This document shows, piece by piece, positions 1 through 8,744 of a stretch of DNA of 64,000 nucleotides (the stretch's first letter is position 1; the number at the start of each line of letters is the position of its first letter). The translations under genes were made by a program, and so were the position numbers. The notes under the pieces are model-generated. The model was not told the origin of the DNA and ran no database searches. It was given only the letters and a program-made list of their open reading frames with translations. The DNA comes from Rhizobium sp. SSA_523 (lineage in GTDB: Bacteria > Pseudomonadota > Alphaproteobacteria > Rhizobiales > Rhizobiaceae): NCBI RefSeq assembly GCF_030435705.1, contig NZ_CP129381.1, forward strand, positions 992,001 through 1,056,000, written 5' to 3'.

Positions 1-387
1 CTGGGTTCCGCTGGCTGCGGAGATCATGATCATCTCGACCTTCAGGGCAGGATTGGCCAGTCGTGCCTCGAAGCAGGCGCGTGCCGGCGGGGCAATTTCC
101 GCCACCCACTCGTCCCAGATGGCGTTCATCTCGTCCAGGCCTGCCATGTCGGCGATCATGATGGCGACGAAGATCAGCTTGTCCCGGCTGCTGCCGATCT
201 CCGTCAGCCGCCTGTCCGCCTTTGCCAGCAATTGCCGCGTCTGCTCGGCAACCGTCAGGCCGGCATCATAGGGCGCCTCCGGCGTCACCGCGAAATAGCC
301 GGTGCCTTGATGGGTCACCGCCAGACTGCCCCGTTTGCCGATGCCGAAACGTTCGATCAGCGCTTCAGTGTCGATCGCTGTGCTCAC
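1..387 (-). CDS. RidA (YjgF/YER057c/UK114) family protein, C-terminus cut by window edge
   Basis: The 129 visible codons read as a RidA-family protein, with the family pattern of early Gly/Tyr residues, an AEQTRQLL-like helix, a KLIFVAIMIADM strand and a MNAIWDEWV helix near residues 87-95, followed by PPARACFEARL. Family members are small trimeric cytosolic proteins that hydrolyse reactive enamine/imine intermediates or act in catabolism of nitrogen compounds. The end of the gene lies to the left of the window. The start is a GTG at 385-387, which shares four bases (GTGA) with the stop codon of the upstream ABC ATPase gene, so translation is probably coupled and the protein belongs to the importer operon. 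An imine-producing oxidation of the imported compound would explain its presence, but this is inference. Confidence 0.85.
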   Translation of the reverse strand, partial: MSTAIDTEALIERFGIGKRGSLAVTHQGTGYFAVTPEAPYDAGLTVAEQTRQLLAKADRRLTEIGSSRDKLIFVAIMIADMAGLDEMNAIWDEWVAEIAPPARACFEARLANPALKVEMIMISAASGTQ

Positions 388-1469
388 CGCTGCTCTCCTT
401 GTTCGGGAATGACGAAAACGGAGTCCGGCGTCCAGGAAATATAGCTGTCCTCACCCTCCTTGATGATGACGACGTCGGCGCCAAGGACCCGGACGCGCAT
501 GGTGACGCTTCCCGACGTGCCGATGACGAGCGCGTTGTCACCATAATTGATGATGGTCTCCACCTTCATCGGAACGCTTTGACGGCCCTCGACCGGCTGG
601 CGGGACAGCTTGATATGTTCGGGCCGGATCAAAAGCGTGACCGGCTGGCCTTCCGCCAGACCAGGCGCCGGGGCGTAAGCGAGCTGTGACAGGCCCAGCG
701 CTTCGCTGGCGCCGATCCCGCTGGCAGGGTTGACGATGCGGGCGGGCACGAGGTTGCTCTCGCCGACGAAGCCGGCGACGAAGCGGGTCTGCGGCCGATG
801 ATACACGTCGAGCGGCGACGCCGCCTGCTGGATCTCGCCCTTTTCGAAAACGACGATCCGATCCGACATGGACATGGCCTCCGACTGGTCATGCGTGACG
901 AAGACCGTGGTGACGCCGAGCGTGCGCTGGATGCGCTTGATCTCGATCTGCATCTGTTCGCGCAGGTTCTTGTCGAGAGCGCCGAGCGGCTCATCGAGCA
1001 GCAGCAGGGAGGGTTCGAAGACCAGCGCTCGCGCCAGCGCAACGCGCTGCTGCTGACCACCGGACAATTCCTTCGGATAGCGATGGCCGAAACCCTTCAA
1101 CCCGACGAGCGACAGCATGTCCTCGGCGCGGCGCAGACCTTCGCTTCGGCCGACATTGCGCATCTGCAACGGGAAGTAGACATTTTCGGCAGCCGTGCGA
1201 TGCGGAAACAGGGCGTAGTTCTGAAACACGATGCCGATATTGCGTTCATGCGGGGCAAGATCCGTAATCGGCTTGCCGCCTACCTCGACATGGCCGCGCG
1301 TGGCCTTTTCGAAGCCTGCAATGATCATCAGCGTGGTCGTCTTGCCGGAACCCGATGGACCGAGAAACGAGACGAACTCGCCCTTGGCCACATCGAGGTT
1401 GATCTTATCGAGCGCGACGAAATGGCCGTAGGCCTTGTGGATGTCGTTAAGCTTGAGATAGCTCGTCAT
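384..1469 (-). CDS. Pot-type ABC transporter ATP-binding protein (polyamine/opine-like import)
   Basis: A 361-residue ATPase of the PotA/FbpC class. It has Walker A GPSGSGKT (about residues 38-45), the Q-loop (FQNYALFPH), signature LSGGQQQR, Walker B LLLLDEP and the switch histidine in FVTHDQ, followed by a C-terminal TOBE-like regulatory region. Its length matches the family. It energises the two permeases encoded directly upstream (1488-3157) together with the binding protein at 3495-4547. The stop codon overlaps the GTG start of the RidA-family gene by four bases. The class usually imports polyamines, opines or related amines; the actual substrate cannot be read from sequence. Confidence 0.93.
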   Translation of the reverse strand: MTSYLKLNDIHKAYGHFVALDKINLDVAKGEFVSFLGPSGSGKTTTLMIIAGFEKATRGHVEVGGKPITDLAPHERNIGIVFQNYALFPHRTAAENVYFPLQMRNVGRSEGLRRAEDMLSLVGLKGFGHRYPKELSGGQQQRVALARALVFEPSLLLLDEPLGALDKNLREQMQIEIKRIQRTLGVTTVFVTHDQSEAMSMSDRIVVFEKGEIQQAASPLDVYHRPQTRFVAGFVGESNLVPARIVNPASGIGASEALGLSQLAYAPAPGLAEGQPVTLLIRPEHIKLSRQPVEGRQSVPMKVETIINYGDNALVIGTSGSVTMRVRVLGADVVIIKEGEDSYISWTPDSVFVIPEQGEQR

Positions 1470-1487
1470 GGCAGTTCCTCGGAAAGT

Positions 1488-2306
1488 CTAGTGCGGGGCC
1501 GAAAGGCCGGCGGCATTGGCCAGGGCACGCGCCTGCCGGCGCTCGCGAATGGCTTTGGTGAGAAGGGGAAGACCGGCAGCCGCCAGCACGATGACGAAGA
1601 GCAAAGTGGAAATGACGGCGATCACCGGATCGGCCTGCTCGCGAATGCTGTCGAACATCTTGCGCGGCAGCGTCTGCGCGTCGCGGCCGGAAATGAAGAT
1701 CGCGACCACTGTCTCGTCGAAGGACTGGATGAAGGCAAACAGCGCGCTGATCATCAGCCCCGGCCGCAGGATCGGCAGCGTGACATGGATGAAGGTGCGC
1801 GATGGCGTGGCGCCGAGGCTCTGGGCGGCGCGCTCCAGCGTGCGGTCGAAACCTTTCAGATTGGCCGACAGCACGAGGAAGGCGATCGGCACGGACAGGC
1901 AGCTATGGGCCAGGATGACGCCGATATGGCTGTGAACAATGCCGAGATCGCCGAAATAGGAGTAGTAGCCGATGGCCATCACGATGTGCGGGACCGCAAG
2001 CGGCATCAGCATCATGAGATCGGCAAAGCCCTTGCCGGAAAATTTGTGGCGGACCAGCGCGAATGTGGCCGGGACGACGAGGATCATGGTCAGCACCATG
2101 GTGCCGGTGGCGATGATGATGCTGTTCAGGGTCGGCACGAGCCATTTCGGGTCGTTGAAATAGGCCTTGTAATAGGCCAGCCCATAGCCGGGCGGCGGAA
2201 ACTGCAGCGAACTGGCGCTGGAAAAGGACATCGGTACCACGATCACCAGCGGTGCGAGGATGAAGGCGACCACGAGGATGCCGAGAAGTCTGAGGACCAG
2301 GTTCAT
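1488..2306 (-). CDS. Pot-type ABC transporter permease (PotC-like)
   Basis: A 272-residue inner-membrane permease with about six hydrophobic segments. The binding-protein-dependent transport signature that contacts the ATPase sits in the middle third (GATPSRTFIHVTLPILRPG). It forms the channel with the permease encoded just upstream. I chose the ATG at 2304-2306, which starts at MNLVLR. A GTG at 2316-2318 would add four residues and would overlap the stop of the upstream permease. The downstream ATPase starts 18 bases after this gene, so the two are co-transcribed. Confidence 0.9.
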   Translation of the reverse strand: MNLVLRLLGILVVAFILAPLVIVVPMSFSSASSLQFPPPGYGLAYYKAYFNDPKWLVPTLNSIIIATGTMVLTMILVVPATFALVRHKFSGKGFADLMMLMPLAVPHIVMAIGYYSYFGDLGIVHSHIGVILAHSCLSVPIAFLVLSANLKGFDRTLERAAQSLGATPSRTFIHVTLPILRPGLMISALFAFIQSFDETVVAIFISGRDAQTLPRKMFDSIREQADPVIAVISTLLFVIVLAAAGLPLLTKAIRERRQARALANAAGLSAPH

Positions 2307-2308
2307 AC

Positions 2309-3157
2309 TCAACCCCACAACTTGTCCAGGCCGAAGCGGCGGTGATAAATGGTCAGGATGATCAGCGTGACCGTCAGCAGCACGATCGCCATGGCGGAGC
2401 CCATGCCGAAGGCGAGGAATTCGTCGATCTGGCGGCCGATCAGGCCCGCGATCATCTGCTCACGCGGGGAGCCGAGCAGCACCGGCGTCACATAGAAACC
2501 AAGGCAGATGACGAAGACCAGCACGCAGCCATTGGCAATGCCCGGCGCGGTCAAAGGCAGGTAGATGTGGCGGAACAGCGAGAATCCCTTGGCACCGAGG
2601 CTTTCCGCCGAACGAATGAGGGCCGGGTCGATCTTCTGCATCACCGAATAGACGTTCATGATCATGTACGGCACGAGAATGTGCACCATTGCGAGCATGG
2701 AGGAAAAGCGCGTGAACAGGAGCTGCGGCGTCGGCTCGAAACCCAGCCAGCCGAGAAACGCGACCAGCGGTCCGCTGTTTCCCAAAAGCACCATCCAGGC
2801 ATAGGTGCGAACCAGGAAACTGGTCCAGAAGCTCATGGTGACGATGACCAGGATGAGCATGGCCGCACGGCGGCTGGAATTGGCCATGAGATAGGCGACG
2901 GGATAGCCGGTCAGCAGGCAGAACAGTGTGACGAAAGCGGCCGTCAAGAAAGTGTTGATCAGCGCATATTGATAGAGAGCGCCGGTAAACACCCGCTGGT
3001 AATTGGCGAGCGTCGGCCGAGGATGGGTGACGCTCATGATGGCGACGTCGACCAGAGGCACGACGAAGAAGAGAAGCAGATAGAGACCAAGGGGCGCCAG
3101 AAGCAGCCATGGCCACAGGTTCTTGCGCTCTGTGAGCGTCGTGAGGCTAATGCTCAT
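2309..3157 (-). CDS. Pot-type ABC transporter permease (PotB-like)
   Basis: Membrane permease of about 282 residues and PotB type. It has an N-terminal anchor (WPWLLLAPLGLYLLLFFVVP), a large periplasmic loop with TLANYQRVF, and the conserved cytoplasmic loop SLGAKGFSLFRHIYLPLTAPG that docks the ATPase. It pairs with the PotC-like permease, whose start lies only a few bases after this stop codon. The start is uncertain. I prefer ATG 3155-3157 (MSISLTTLTER) behind a GGGA; ATG 3182-3184 would add nine residues. A 337-base non-coding stretch with hairpins separates it from the binding-protein gene upstream. Confidence 0.88.
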   Translation of the reverse strand: MSISLTTLTERKNLWPWLLLAPLGLYLLLFFVVPLVDVAIMSVTHPRPTLANYQRVFTGALYQYALINTFLTAAFVTLFCLLTGYPVAYLMANSSRRAAMLILVIVTMSFWTSFLVRTYAWMVLLGNSGPLVAFLGWLGFEPTPQLLFTRFSSMLAMVHILVPYMIMNVYSVMQKIDPALIRSAESLGAKGFSLFRHIYLPLTAPGIANGCVLVFVICLGFYVTPVLLGSPREQMIAGLIGRQIDEFLAFGMGSAMAIVLLTVTLIILTIYHRRFGLDKLWG

Positions 3158-3494
3158 AAGATTTCCCGCATTGCGTTGCGACATGTTCGATCCGCTCTTG
3201 GACAAGCGGTCGAGCAGGATGCCAGAGGGTCCCGAAAGGGATCCGACAAGAGGGCCCGATTAGGCGGTCCCAAAGAGGCCCCGAAGGGGTGATGAAGGCT
3301 GCCGGGGATCGGCATGCTTGGCGGCAGCCGGGTGCACGGGGTCCCATGCATCCGTGCCTCTATTCCCCCATGCGCCATCGGCACCCTGTGCGAAGGAACG
3401 GCCTGACCGGTGGAAGTGGCCGAGCCGCCAAAGCGACGGCATCGGCTCCGCTGCCGGCCTTGTGGCCGAATCGCCGCCTGATCGGATCTTCCGA
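3158..3494 (-). other. Structured intergenic region between binding protein and permease genes
   Basis: No convincing gene is visible here. Read on the transcribed (minus) strand it holds several short hairpins: CCCC-TTC-GGGG at 3279-3289, which contains a stable C(UUCG)G loop, and TCCC-TTTC-GGGA at 3230-3241. A 9-base-arm hairpin overlaps the end of the binding-protein gene at 3478-3498. The region could limit readthrough from the binding-protein gene into the permease genes. Confidence 0.4.
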
Positions 3495-3498
3495 TCAG
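3478..3498 (-). terminator. Hairpin over the stop codon of the binding-protein gene (partial terminator or RNA-stability element)
   Basis: Perfect inverted repeat CTGATCGGA / TCCGATCAG with a three-base loop. It overlaps the TGA stop codon of the binding-protein gene (3495-3497). There is no T-run, so it is not a classical intrinsic terminator. Hairpins at this place in ABC importer operons commonly protect the binding-protein mRNA and lower permease expression. Confidence 0.5.
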
Positions 3499-4547
3499 CT
3501 TGCGACCCACTCCTCGAACCGTTCCGAGACCTCGGCCACATCGGCACCGAAATTGGCCATGTCCTGCTCGAACACCAGCGGATAGTTCTCCGGCGATGTC
3601 GGCATGCGCTTGGCGCGTTCGGCAGCGATGAAGGCATTGGCGGCGGGATTGAGCGCGCCGTAATTCGCCTCCGAAACGAAGCCCGCCAGCGGCTTGGCGC
3701 TGGTGGCGAACTTGACGAACTTCTTGGCATTCTCAAGGTTCGGCGTGCCCTTGGCGACCACCCAGTAGGCGCGCTCGACCTCGGCCTGGTTCCAGGTCAT
3801 GGCAACCGGCGCGCCCGCATCTTCGGCTTCGTAGAAGTTGTTGTGCCAGATCCCGATCATATCCACTTCGCCATCGCGCAGCACCTGCGTCGACTGGGCG
3901 CCGGCGGTCCACCAGACGCGGATATGCGGCTTGATCTTGTCGAGAGAGGCGAAGGCACGATCCACATCGAGAGGATAGAGGTCTTTCGGGGCAACGCCGT
4001 CCGCCAGAAGCGCCAGCGGCAGGATCCGCGCTGGGTAACGCTGCAGCGACCGGCCGCCCGGGAATTTCTCGACATTCCAGAAATCGGCCCAGTTCTGCGG
4101 GCCGCCATTGGGAAACTTGTCGGTGCGATAGGCGATCAGCGTGGCAAAGGCATGCGAAGCAACGCCGTTTTCGAACAGGCCGCCCTCGTAGGGCGCCTCG
4201 ATATCTTCCAGGATGCCCGCCTGGTTGGCGCGTACGATATCGCCGCCGCCGAGCGTGGTCACGTCGAATTCGTAAACACCTGTCTGCACCTGCTGCGCGA
4301 GCTTGGCGAAGGATACCGGCGACACCGTCTGCACCTCGATGCCCGTCTCCTTCGAGAACGGCTCGATCAGCTGCGCCAGAGCTGCCTTCTGCCAGGTGCC
4401 GCCCCAGGTATTGATGAACAGAACCTCCGCACCGCGGGCGACATAGGGCGCCGCAAGCGAGGCCAGGCCCGCAGCACCGGCCGTCTTCAGCAGCGTGCGG
4501 CGGGTCGGTGTCATAAGGGATGAGCGTGCCATTTCGAATTTGGTCAT
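3495..4547 (-). CDS. Extracellular solute-binding protein, Pot/opine type, with Tat-like signal
   Basis: A 350-residue periplasmic binding protein of the spermidine/putrescine/iron family 1 type. The N-terminus carries RRTLLK followed by a hydrophobic alanine-rich stretch (about residues 16-36) ending near ARGAE, so export is probably by Tat with cleavage near residue 40. The mature protein begins VLFINTWGGTW, typical of the family. AGGAG lies about nine bases before the ATG at 4545-4547, supporting this start. It delivers substrate to the permeases and ATPase encoded downstream. The dipeptidase gene ends 15 bases upstream, so the operon context suggests an amine- or peptide-like ligand. Confidence 0.92.
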   Translation of the reverse strand: MTKFEMARSSLMTPTRRTLLKTAGAAGLASLAAPYVARGAEVLFINTWGGTWQKAALAQLIEPFSKETGIEVQTVSPVSFAKLAQQVQTGVYEFDVTTLGGGDIVRANQAGILEDIEAPYEGGLFENGVASHAFATLIAYRTDKFPNGGPQNWADFWNVEKFPGGRSLQRYPARILPLALLADGVAPKDLYPLDVDRAFASLDKIKPHIRVWWTAGAQSTQVLRDGEVDMIGIWHNNFYEAEDAGAPVAMTWNQAEVERAYWVVAKGTPNLENAKKFVKFATSAKPLAGFVSEANYGALNPAANAFIAAERAKRMPTSPENYPLVFEQDMANFGADVAEVSERFEEWVAS

Positions 4548-4562
4548 ATTTCAGTTCTCCTC

Positions 4563-5534
4563 TTATGGTTTTTTGAACGTCTCTGCGTAGAGACGCAGCC
4601 AGTTCCCGTGGGTGATCTTCTCCACCTCTTGTTGCGAGAACCCGATGCTACGCAGGCCATCGGGGATGACCTGCACATCTTCCAATGTCTGGAACCAGTC
4701 CGGCGGGGGTGCCTTCAGCGGCTTGCCGGCGGCGCTTGCACCGTAATCGGCACCGCGGGTCCAGCGCCCCTGCCGCATCCAGGCATAATCCGGTGCGGTG
4801 AAATTGTGGCTGCGGTCGGTGCCGATCGCCACGCTGTCGATGCCGGCGATATCGACCGTGCGCGCCACCATGGTGCACCAGGCTTCGATCGACTTGCAGA
4901 ATTCGTCGCCGGTGATGTTGCGATAGGCCGCGCAGCCAATCACCCCGCCGGTTCGGCCCAGCGCCTTCAGCACCTCATCGCTCTTGTTGCGCTTGTGGTC
5001 GAAGAGCGAGCGGGCATTGGCATGGGTCACGGCGATCGGCCTGTCGGACACCTCGATCGCGTCCAGCGTCGTTCGATCCCCGACATGGCTGCAATCGACC
5101 AGGATGCCGGCGCGATTCATTTCCCGCACCACTTCCTTGCCGAAGCGGGCAAGGCCCGAATCCTCGGCCTCGTAGCAGCTGCCACCAAGTTCGTTCTGGT
5201 TGTTATAGGTAAGCTGCACGACGCGGACGCCGAGTTCCGCGAAGAATTCGACGTAGCGGATCCGGCCCTCGAACAGGTTGGCGTTCTGAAAGCCCATGAT
5301 AACCGCTACCCGGCCATCGTCACTGATGCGCCGAATATCATCCGCGGTCAGCGCGATCTCCGCCACATCGGCATTGTCGCGCACGAGATCGCGCCACTGT
5401 CCGATGCTGTCGAGCGATTCCAGCGCACCTTCCCAGAAGCCGCAGGTATTGACGACGCCGCCGACGCCGGCCGCCTTCAGGGAGACAAATGATTGACGGT
5501 CGAAATGACCGCATTGCAACCCGTCGATGATCAT
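4563..5534 (-). CDS. M19-family (membrane/renal dipeptidase-like) metallohydrolase
   Basis: A 323-residue protein of peptidase family M19. The zinc pattern is visible: HxD as GHFD near residues 10-12, the Glu-bearing loop after VQLTYNNQNELGG, and histidines in DCSHVGD and VTHANAR. Members hydrolyse dipeptides, including those with a D-residue, or related amides. There is no signal peptide, so it is cytosolic. Its ATG overlaps the stop of the unknown gene upstream (ATGA), and the binding-protein gene follows 15 bases later. It probably processes the imported compound after uptake; the substrate is unknown. Confidence 0.9.
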   Translation of the reverse strand: MIIDGLQCGHFDRQSFVSLKAAGVGGVVNTCGFWEGALESLDSIGQWRDLVRDNADVAEIALTADDIRRISDDGRVAVIMGFQNANLFEGRIRYVEFFAELGVRVVQLTYNNQNELGGSCYEAEDSGLARFGKEVVREMNRAGILVDCSHVGDRTTLDAIEVSDRPIAVTHANARSLFDHKRNKSDEVLKALGRTGGVIGCAAYRNITGDEFCKSIEAWCTMVARTVDIAGIDSVAIGTDRSHNFTAPDYAWMRQGRWTRGADYGASAAGKPLKAPPPDWFQTLEDVQVIPDGLRSIGFSQQEVEKITHGNWLRLYAETFKKP

Positions 5535-6274
5535 GCGCCTGCTCCCTGCCGTCTTTCGCTGTCGCGACCCGATTTCGTCAGGAAGCTGACATCCGTGTCG
5601 TCGTCATTGTCGGTCCGCCCGATGACGCTCCCGTCCTCGTTGACGATCAACGGGCCGGCATGGCGGCGGGATACGACCGTATCCGGTGCAAGGGCCGTGC
5701 GGGCGAGATGGTAGATGCGCCACCAAAGGTCGTCATGGATCGGCGTCCCCTCGTCCATCAGCGCTGCCAGCAAGGGTTCGTCCTGCCGGAAATCCCCGGT
5801 CAGAGGGCGTGCCACTGCCGTCAGGCGCAAGGCATCCCCTGAAGCCTGCCTGTCGAGACTGATTTCCAGCCCGCTGCGGCGGCCGAGTTCGGCTGCAATG
5901 ATGAGTTCTTTTGGGTCGCGACTATTCTCGACCGTCACCTCGCCGCGGCCGAAGCGGGATACGAGTTCACCGAGCAGGTCCACGGCGACGGGAAGGACGA
6001 ACCAGGCATGCTCCTGGTTCGCGTCGAGCACCACGGCGCCCTGCTCTTCCGCCTTGATCGCAATCCGCGTCGGATCTGCGGCCTTGAAGCTTTCCAGAGC
6101 GTTTTCCAAAAGCGCAAAACCGCCGGCATCGAGCTTTTGCGAGTACATCACGATATCGACCAGGCTCAGAAACAGGCCCTTGGGCTGCCCGGTCAGCGAG
6201 AGAATGCGCTCTCCCATGAGACGCATTTCCCGCGGCATGATACGCAGCATTGTCTTATGTCCTTCCATCATCAT
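5531..6274 (-). CDS. Protein of unknown family (about 247 residues), partner of the 568-residue unknown protein
   Basis: I do not recognise this family. The start is the first of three consecutive ATGs at 6272-6274, overlapping the upstream stop as ATGA; the stop at 5531-5533 overlaps the dipeptidase start the same way. Further in-frame codons upstream of 6274 belong to the coding region of the neighbour in another frame. The protein is soluble, begins MMMEGHKTMLRIMPREM, has mixed alpha/beta character and an acidic tail (TDNDDDTD near the C-terminus). No cofactor or catalytic motif is obvious. Tight coupling on both sides implies a function with the 568-residue protein and the dipeptidase, perhaps as a subunit of one enzyme. 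Confidence 0.75.
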   Translation of the reverse strand: MMMEGHKTMLRIMPREMRLMGERILSLTGQPKGLFLSLVDIVMYSQKLDAGGFALLENALESFKAADPTRIAIKAEEQGAVVLDANQEHAWFVLPVAVDLLGELVSRFGRGEVTVENSRDPKELIIAAELGRRSGLEISLDRQASGDALRLTAVARPLTGDFRQDEPLLAALMDEGTPIHDDLWWRIYHLARTALAPDTVVSRRHAGPLIVNEDGSVIGRTDNDDDTDVSFLTKSGRDSERRQGAGA

Positions 6275-7977
6275 GACCGGGGGTCCGCCGGGTAGAACCA
6301 GGTGCCGGCATGGCCGGCGCGCAGGTCGTCGGGCGTCGGCGCGCCATGAAACAGCACGCCACGGAGGTTCCGGTTCAGGTAGTCCTTGGTTTTGTCGATG
6401 CCGTGAAAGCCGACATTCATGAGCCGCACCAGGTCGATCGGCAGGAAGTCCTCGGCGTTTATGTTGGCCATCGGCGTATGATACTGGCTGCCGCGCAGGC
6501 CCTGGACGCGCGCGACCATATATCTGTGCTGCGGGTATTTCATCAGGAAGCGGGCCACCGTCAGCTCGCGCGGCTCCGCAGCGATATCGGCCTTGAGCGC
6601 CTGGATCATGCCGCAAATATCGAGCCCGAGATCCAGTGCGTCGGCGGCTTCGTTGCGCGCCCCCCGCCTTGGCTCTTCCGCCGTCTCGGACTTGTACCAG
6701 ATATAGGCATAGGCATCCGGCGACTGCATGTCGATCTCAAGCGCCCAGCCGTAATCGCTCTCGATCGTCGCCAGAACGTCCGCAATTGTCTCGGCCGGCT
6801 GTACCGTGAACTCATCGCGTCCGCTCAAATTCTCGATCTCGGCGACGGTCTCGTCCGGAACGAGTTCGATCAAGAGGGAGAAGTAGGTCTCAAGGCTTTC
6901 AGGCCGGATATCACCCTCGAGCCGCGCTGCGATCGCATCGAACGGATAGGTCGGGCGGTCGTCGCCCACACGTCCGGTATCACGATAGGCGACGAGGAGG
7001 CTGAGGAGGCTCTCCAGATCCTCGGCAATATCGGCGCTTGCGGCAAATGCCTCGTAGCGCATGCGATCCTGCTTTCGGAAGAGGATGGCACGCTCGACGA
7101 GAGCGATCATCTGCTCCAGACGGGCATCCGAGGGCGAAACGTCCAGGCCCCGGGCCTTTGCGATGAGCTGCTCGCGGGCGCCGATCCAGGCATTCAGCAG
7201 GCGAGGATGGCGGTGCACGTAGAAGATAAGGCCCAGAGCCGAGCCATTGCCGACGCCGAGATAACGGCGGATGTCCGGCGATAGCGGTACGGCCTTGTCG
7301 CTCCGCAGTCTTGCCAGATGATCGACGAGATCGCAGGAGAATTCCCGCATCATATAGCCGGTCAAAAGCTGCGCCTGCAGCACGCCGCCAAGCGGATGAT
7401 CCTTGCCGAGCGAGGGATAGGAGCGGGTGCCGAAGGTGCCGTTTCCGTCGAGACCCGTATTGCGCATCAGGTAGCACACATTGGCCAGCTCATCGACCGA
7501 AGGCTGCCGGCCTTCCATCAGGGCCTCCATCGTGCTGGCGAAGACCCGCATGGAACGGTTGGAGCGGCACCAGATCAAGGCGTTCGGCGTCGCGCGGCCG
7601 GTATAGAGCTTGGGAAGCTCGGCTCGCGCCGATTCGATGCAGGCATCAGTGGCCGGACCTTCATTGAGCGTGCCCATCATGTCCCAGGCCTGTCCGATGA
7701 TGCGGCCGGTCCTGGCCTTGCCGCTCGGCGCCTTGGAAAAGCCGATGAAGGAGAATTCGCCGCGAGGCGTCTTGATGGAATAGACGACGGTTCCAACCGC
7801 ATCGGCGTCGACATCGAAGCGCACATTCGTGATGTCCCAGCGCTCGCGCGTCATCTTGGCAATCATGGCCCGCGCGCCGCTCAGCGCGCTTGGCTGGATC
7901 GCGGCGAGGCTTTCGGGACGCATGACCTGGCGGCCGTCGCGCGGCCGGGGCCGACTGAGTTCAAGACCGGTTTTCAT
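6271..7977 (-). CDS. Large protein of unknown family (about 568 residues)
   Basis: I do not recognise this family. The start is ATG 7975-7977 (MKTGLELSRPRPRDGRQ), which overlaps the IclR stop as ATGA. It has no signal peptide or membrane segment. Stretches that look conserved are MRNTGLDGNGTFGTRS, GVGNGSALGLIFYVHRHP, KYPQHRYMVARVQGLRGSQYH and the C-terminal NVGFHGIDKTKDYLN. They are rich in Gly, Asn, Arg and His, as expected for an active site. The gene sits first after the regulator in a tightly coupled operon with an unknown 247-residue protein, an M19 dipeptidase and an importer. An enzyme acting on the imported substrate is the simplest guess, but no reaction can be named. Confidence 0.78.
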   Translation of the reverse strand: MKTGLELSRPRPRDGRQVMRPESLAAIQPSALSGARAMIAKMTRERWDITNVRFDVDADAVGTVVYSIKTPRGEFSFIGFSKAPSGKARTGRIIGQAWDMMGTLNEGPATDACIESARAELPKLYTGRATPNALIWCRSNRSMRVFASTMEALMEGRQPSVDELANVCYLMRNTGLDGNGTFGTRSYPSLGKDHPLGGVLQAQLLTGYMMREFSCDLVDHLARLRSDKAVPLSPDIRRYLGVGNGSALGLIFYVHRHPRLLNAWIGAREQLIAKARGLDVSPSDARLEQMIALVERAILFRKQDRMRYEAFAASADIAEDLESLLSLLVAYRDTGRVGDDRPTYPFDAIAARLEGDIRPESLETYFSLLIELVPDETVAEIENLSGRDEFTVQPAETIADVLATIESDYGWALEIDMQSPDAYAYIWYKSETAEEPRRGARNEAADALDLGLDICGMIQALKADIAAEPRELTVARFLMKYPQHRYMVARVQGLRGSQYHTPMANINAEDFLPIDLVRLMNVGFHGIDKTKDYLNRNLRGVLFHGAPTPDDLRAGHAGTWFYPADPRS

Positions 7978-8744
7978 TTTTGCTTGGCTCTCCCCTGCAA
8001 TACCGTGCTGAGTGCCTCTGCCGTTTCGATGAGCGGATCGCGAAACGCTTCCAGCGAGAAGCGCGTATCCGGGATCACCAGGGAAACGGTGGCCACACAT
8101 TTTTCTTCGTGATCGAAAATGGGAGCGGCAATGGCGGTCACGCCGCTATGGGTATAGCCGCTGGAAATGGCGTAGCGCTTCTGCCGAACCTCATCGAGAA
8201 TATCGTCGGATGCGAGCAGTTCGCCGGACGCGATCAGCTTCTGCTTGACCGAAGGCGCACAAAAAGCCGTCAGAACACGGCCCGATGCGGAGCCCTCCAG
8301 CGACATTGTGGTGCCGATTTTCTGTTCGGCACGCAGCAGGGCCTCGGATTCGACGCGCGAGACGATGCAGGGCAGCCCCCGCTCCAGAACGGCAAGCGAG
8401 GCGGTTTCCTTCACCCGGTCGACCAATGCCTGCAGATGCGGACGTACCCGCACACCGAGATCCGCCTGCTCCAGGGCAGCGGCGGACAGGCGCACACAGT
8501 GCATCGACAGGCGATACCGCATCTCGTCGTCCTGCTCCAGAAAGCCGGCTTCCATCAGCGTCAGCAGGCGCTGATAGGCGGTGGCCCGCGAGAGACCGGC
8601 GGCATTGGCCACTTCCTGCAGCCGCATGCCGCGCGTCGACTGGCCGAGAAGGTCCAGCAGGGCGAGGGTCTTCAGCACGGTCGAGAGGGGCCGCACACCG
8701 CCCTCGACGCCCTCTTGTATTCTATTTGAATATGATGTATCCAT
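7974..8744 (-). CDS. IclR-family transcriptional regulator
   Basis: A 256-residue IclR-type protein. An N-terminal winged helix-turn-helix (about residues 18-75, containing LQEVANAAGLSRATAYQRLLTL) is followed by the GAF-like effector domain ending in SLEAFRDPLIETAEALSTVL. The start is ATG 8742-8744 (MDTSYSNRIQEG); upstream in-frame codons read through the promoter. The stop overlaps the start of the 568-residue unknown gene (ATGA), so the regulator is the first gene of its own operon. It probably senses the imported compound or a breakdown product. The region around and before its start is AT-rich and holds a copy of the motif also found at the gabT and XRE promoters. Confidence 0.9.
   Translation of the reverse strand: MDTSYSNRIQEGVEGGVRPLSTVLKTLALLDLLGQSTRGMRLQEVANAAGLSRATAYQRLLTLMEAGFLEQDDEMRYRLSMHCVRLSAAALEQADLGVRVRPHLQALVDRVKETASLAVLERGLPCIVSRVESEALLRAEQKIGTTMSLEGSASGRVLTAFCAPSVKQKLIASGELLASDDILDEVRQKRYAISSGYTHSGVTAIAAPIFDHEEKCVATVSLVIPDTRFSLEAFRDPLIETAEALSTVLQGRAKQK

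Noticed and set aside
6275..6616. In-frame N-terminal extension of the 247-residue unknown gene
   Set aside because: It overlaps the coding sequence of the 568-residue neighbour by over 300 bases; the ATGA overlap at 6271-6274 gives a natural start.
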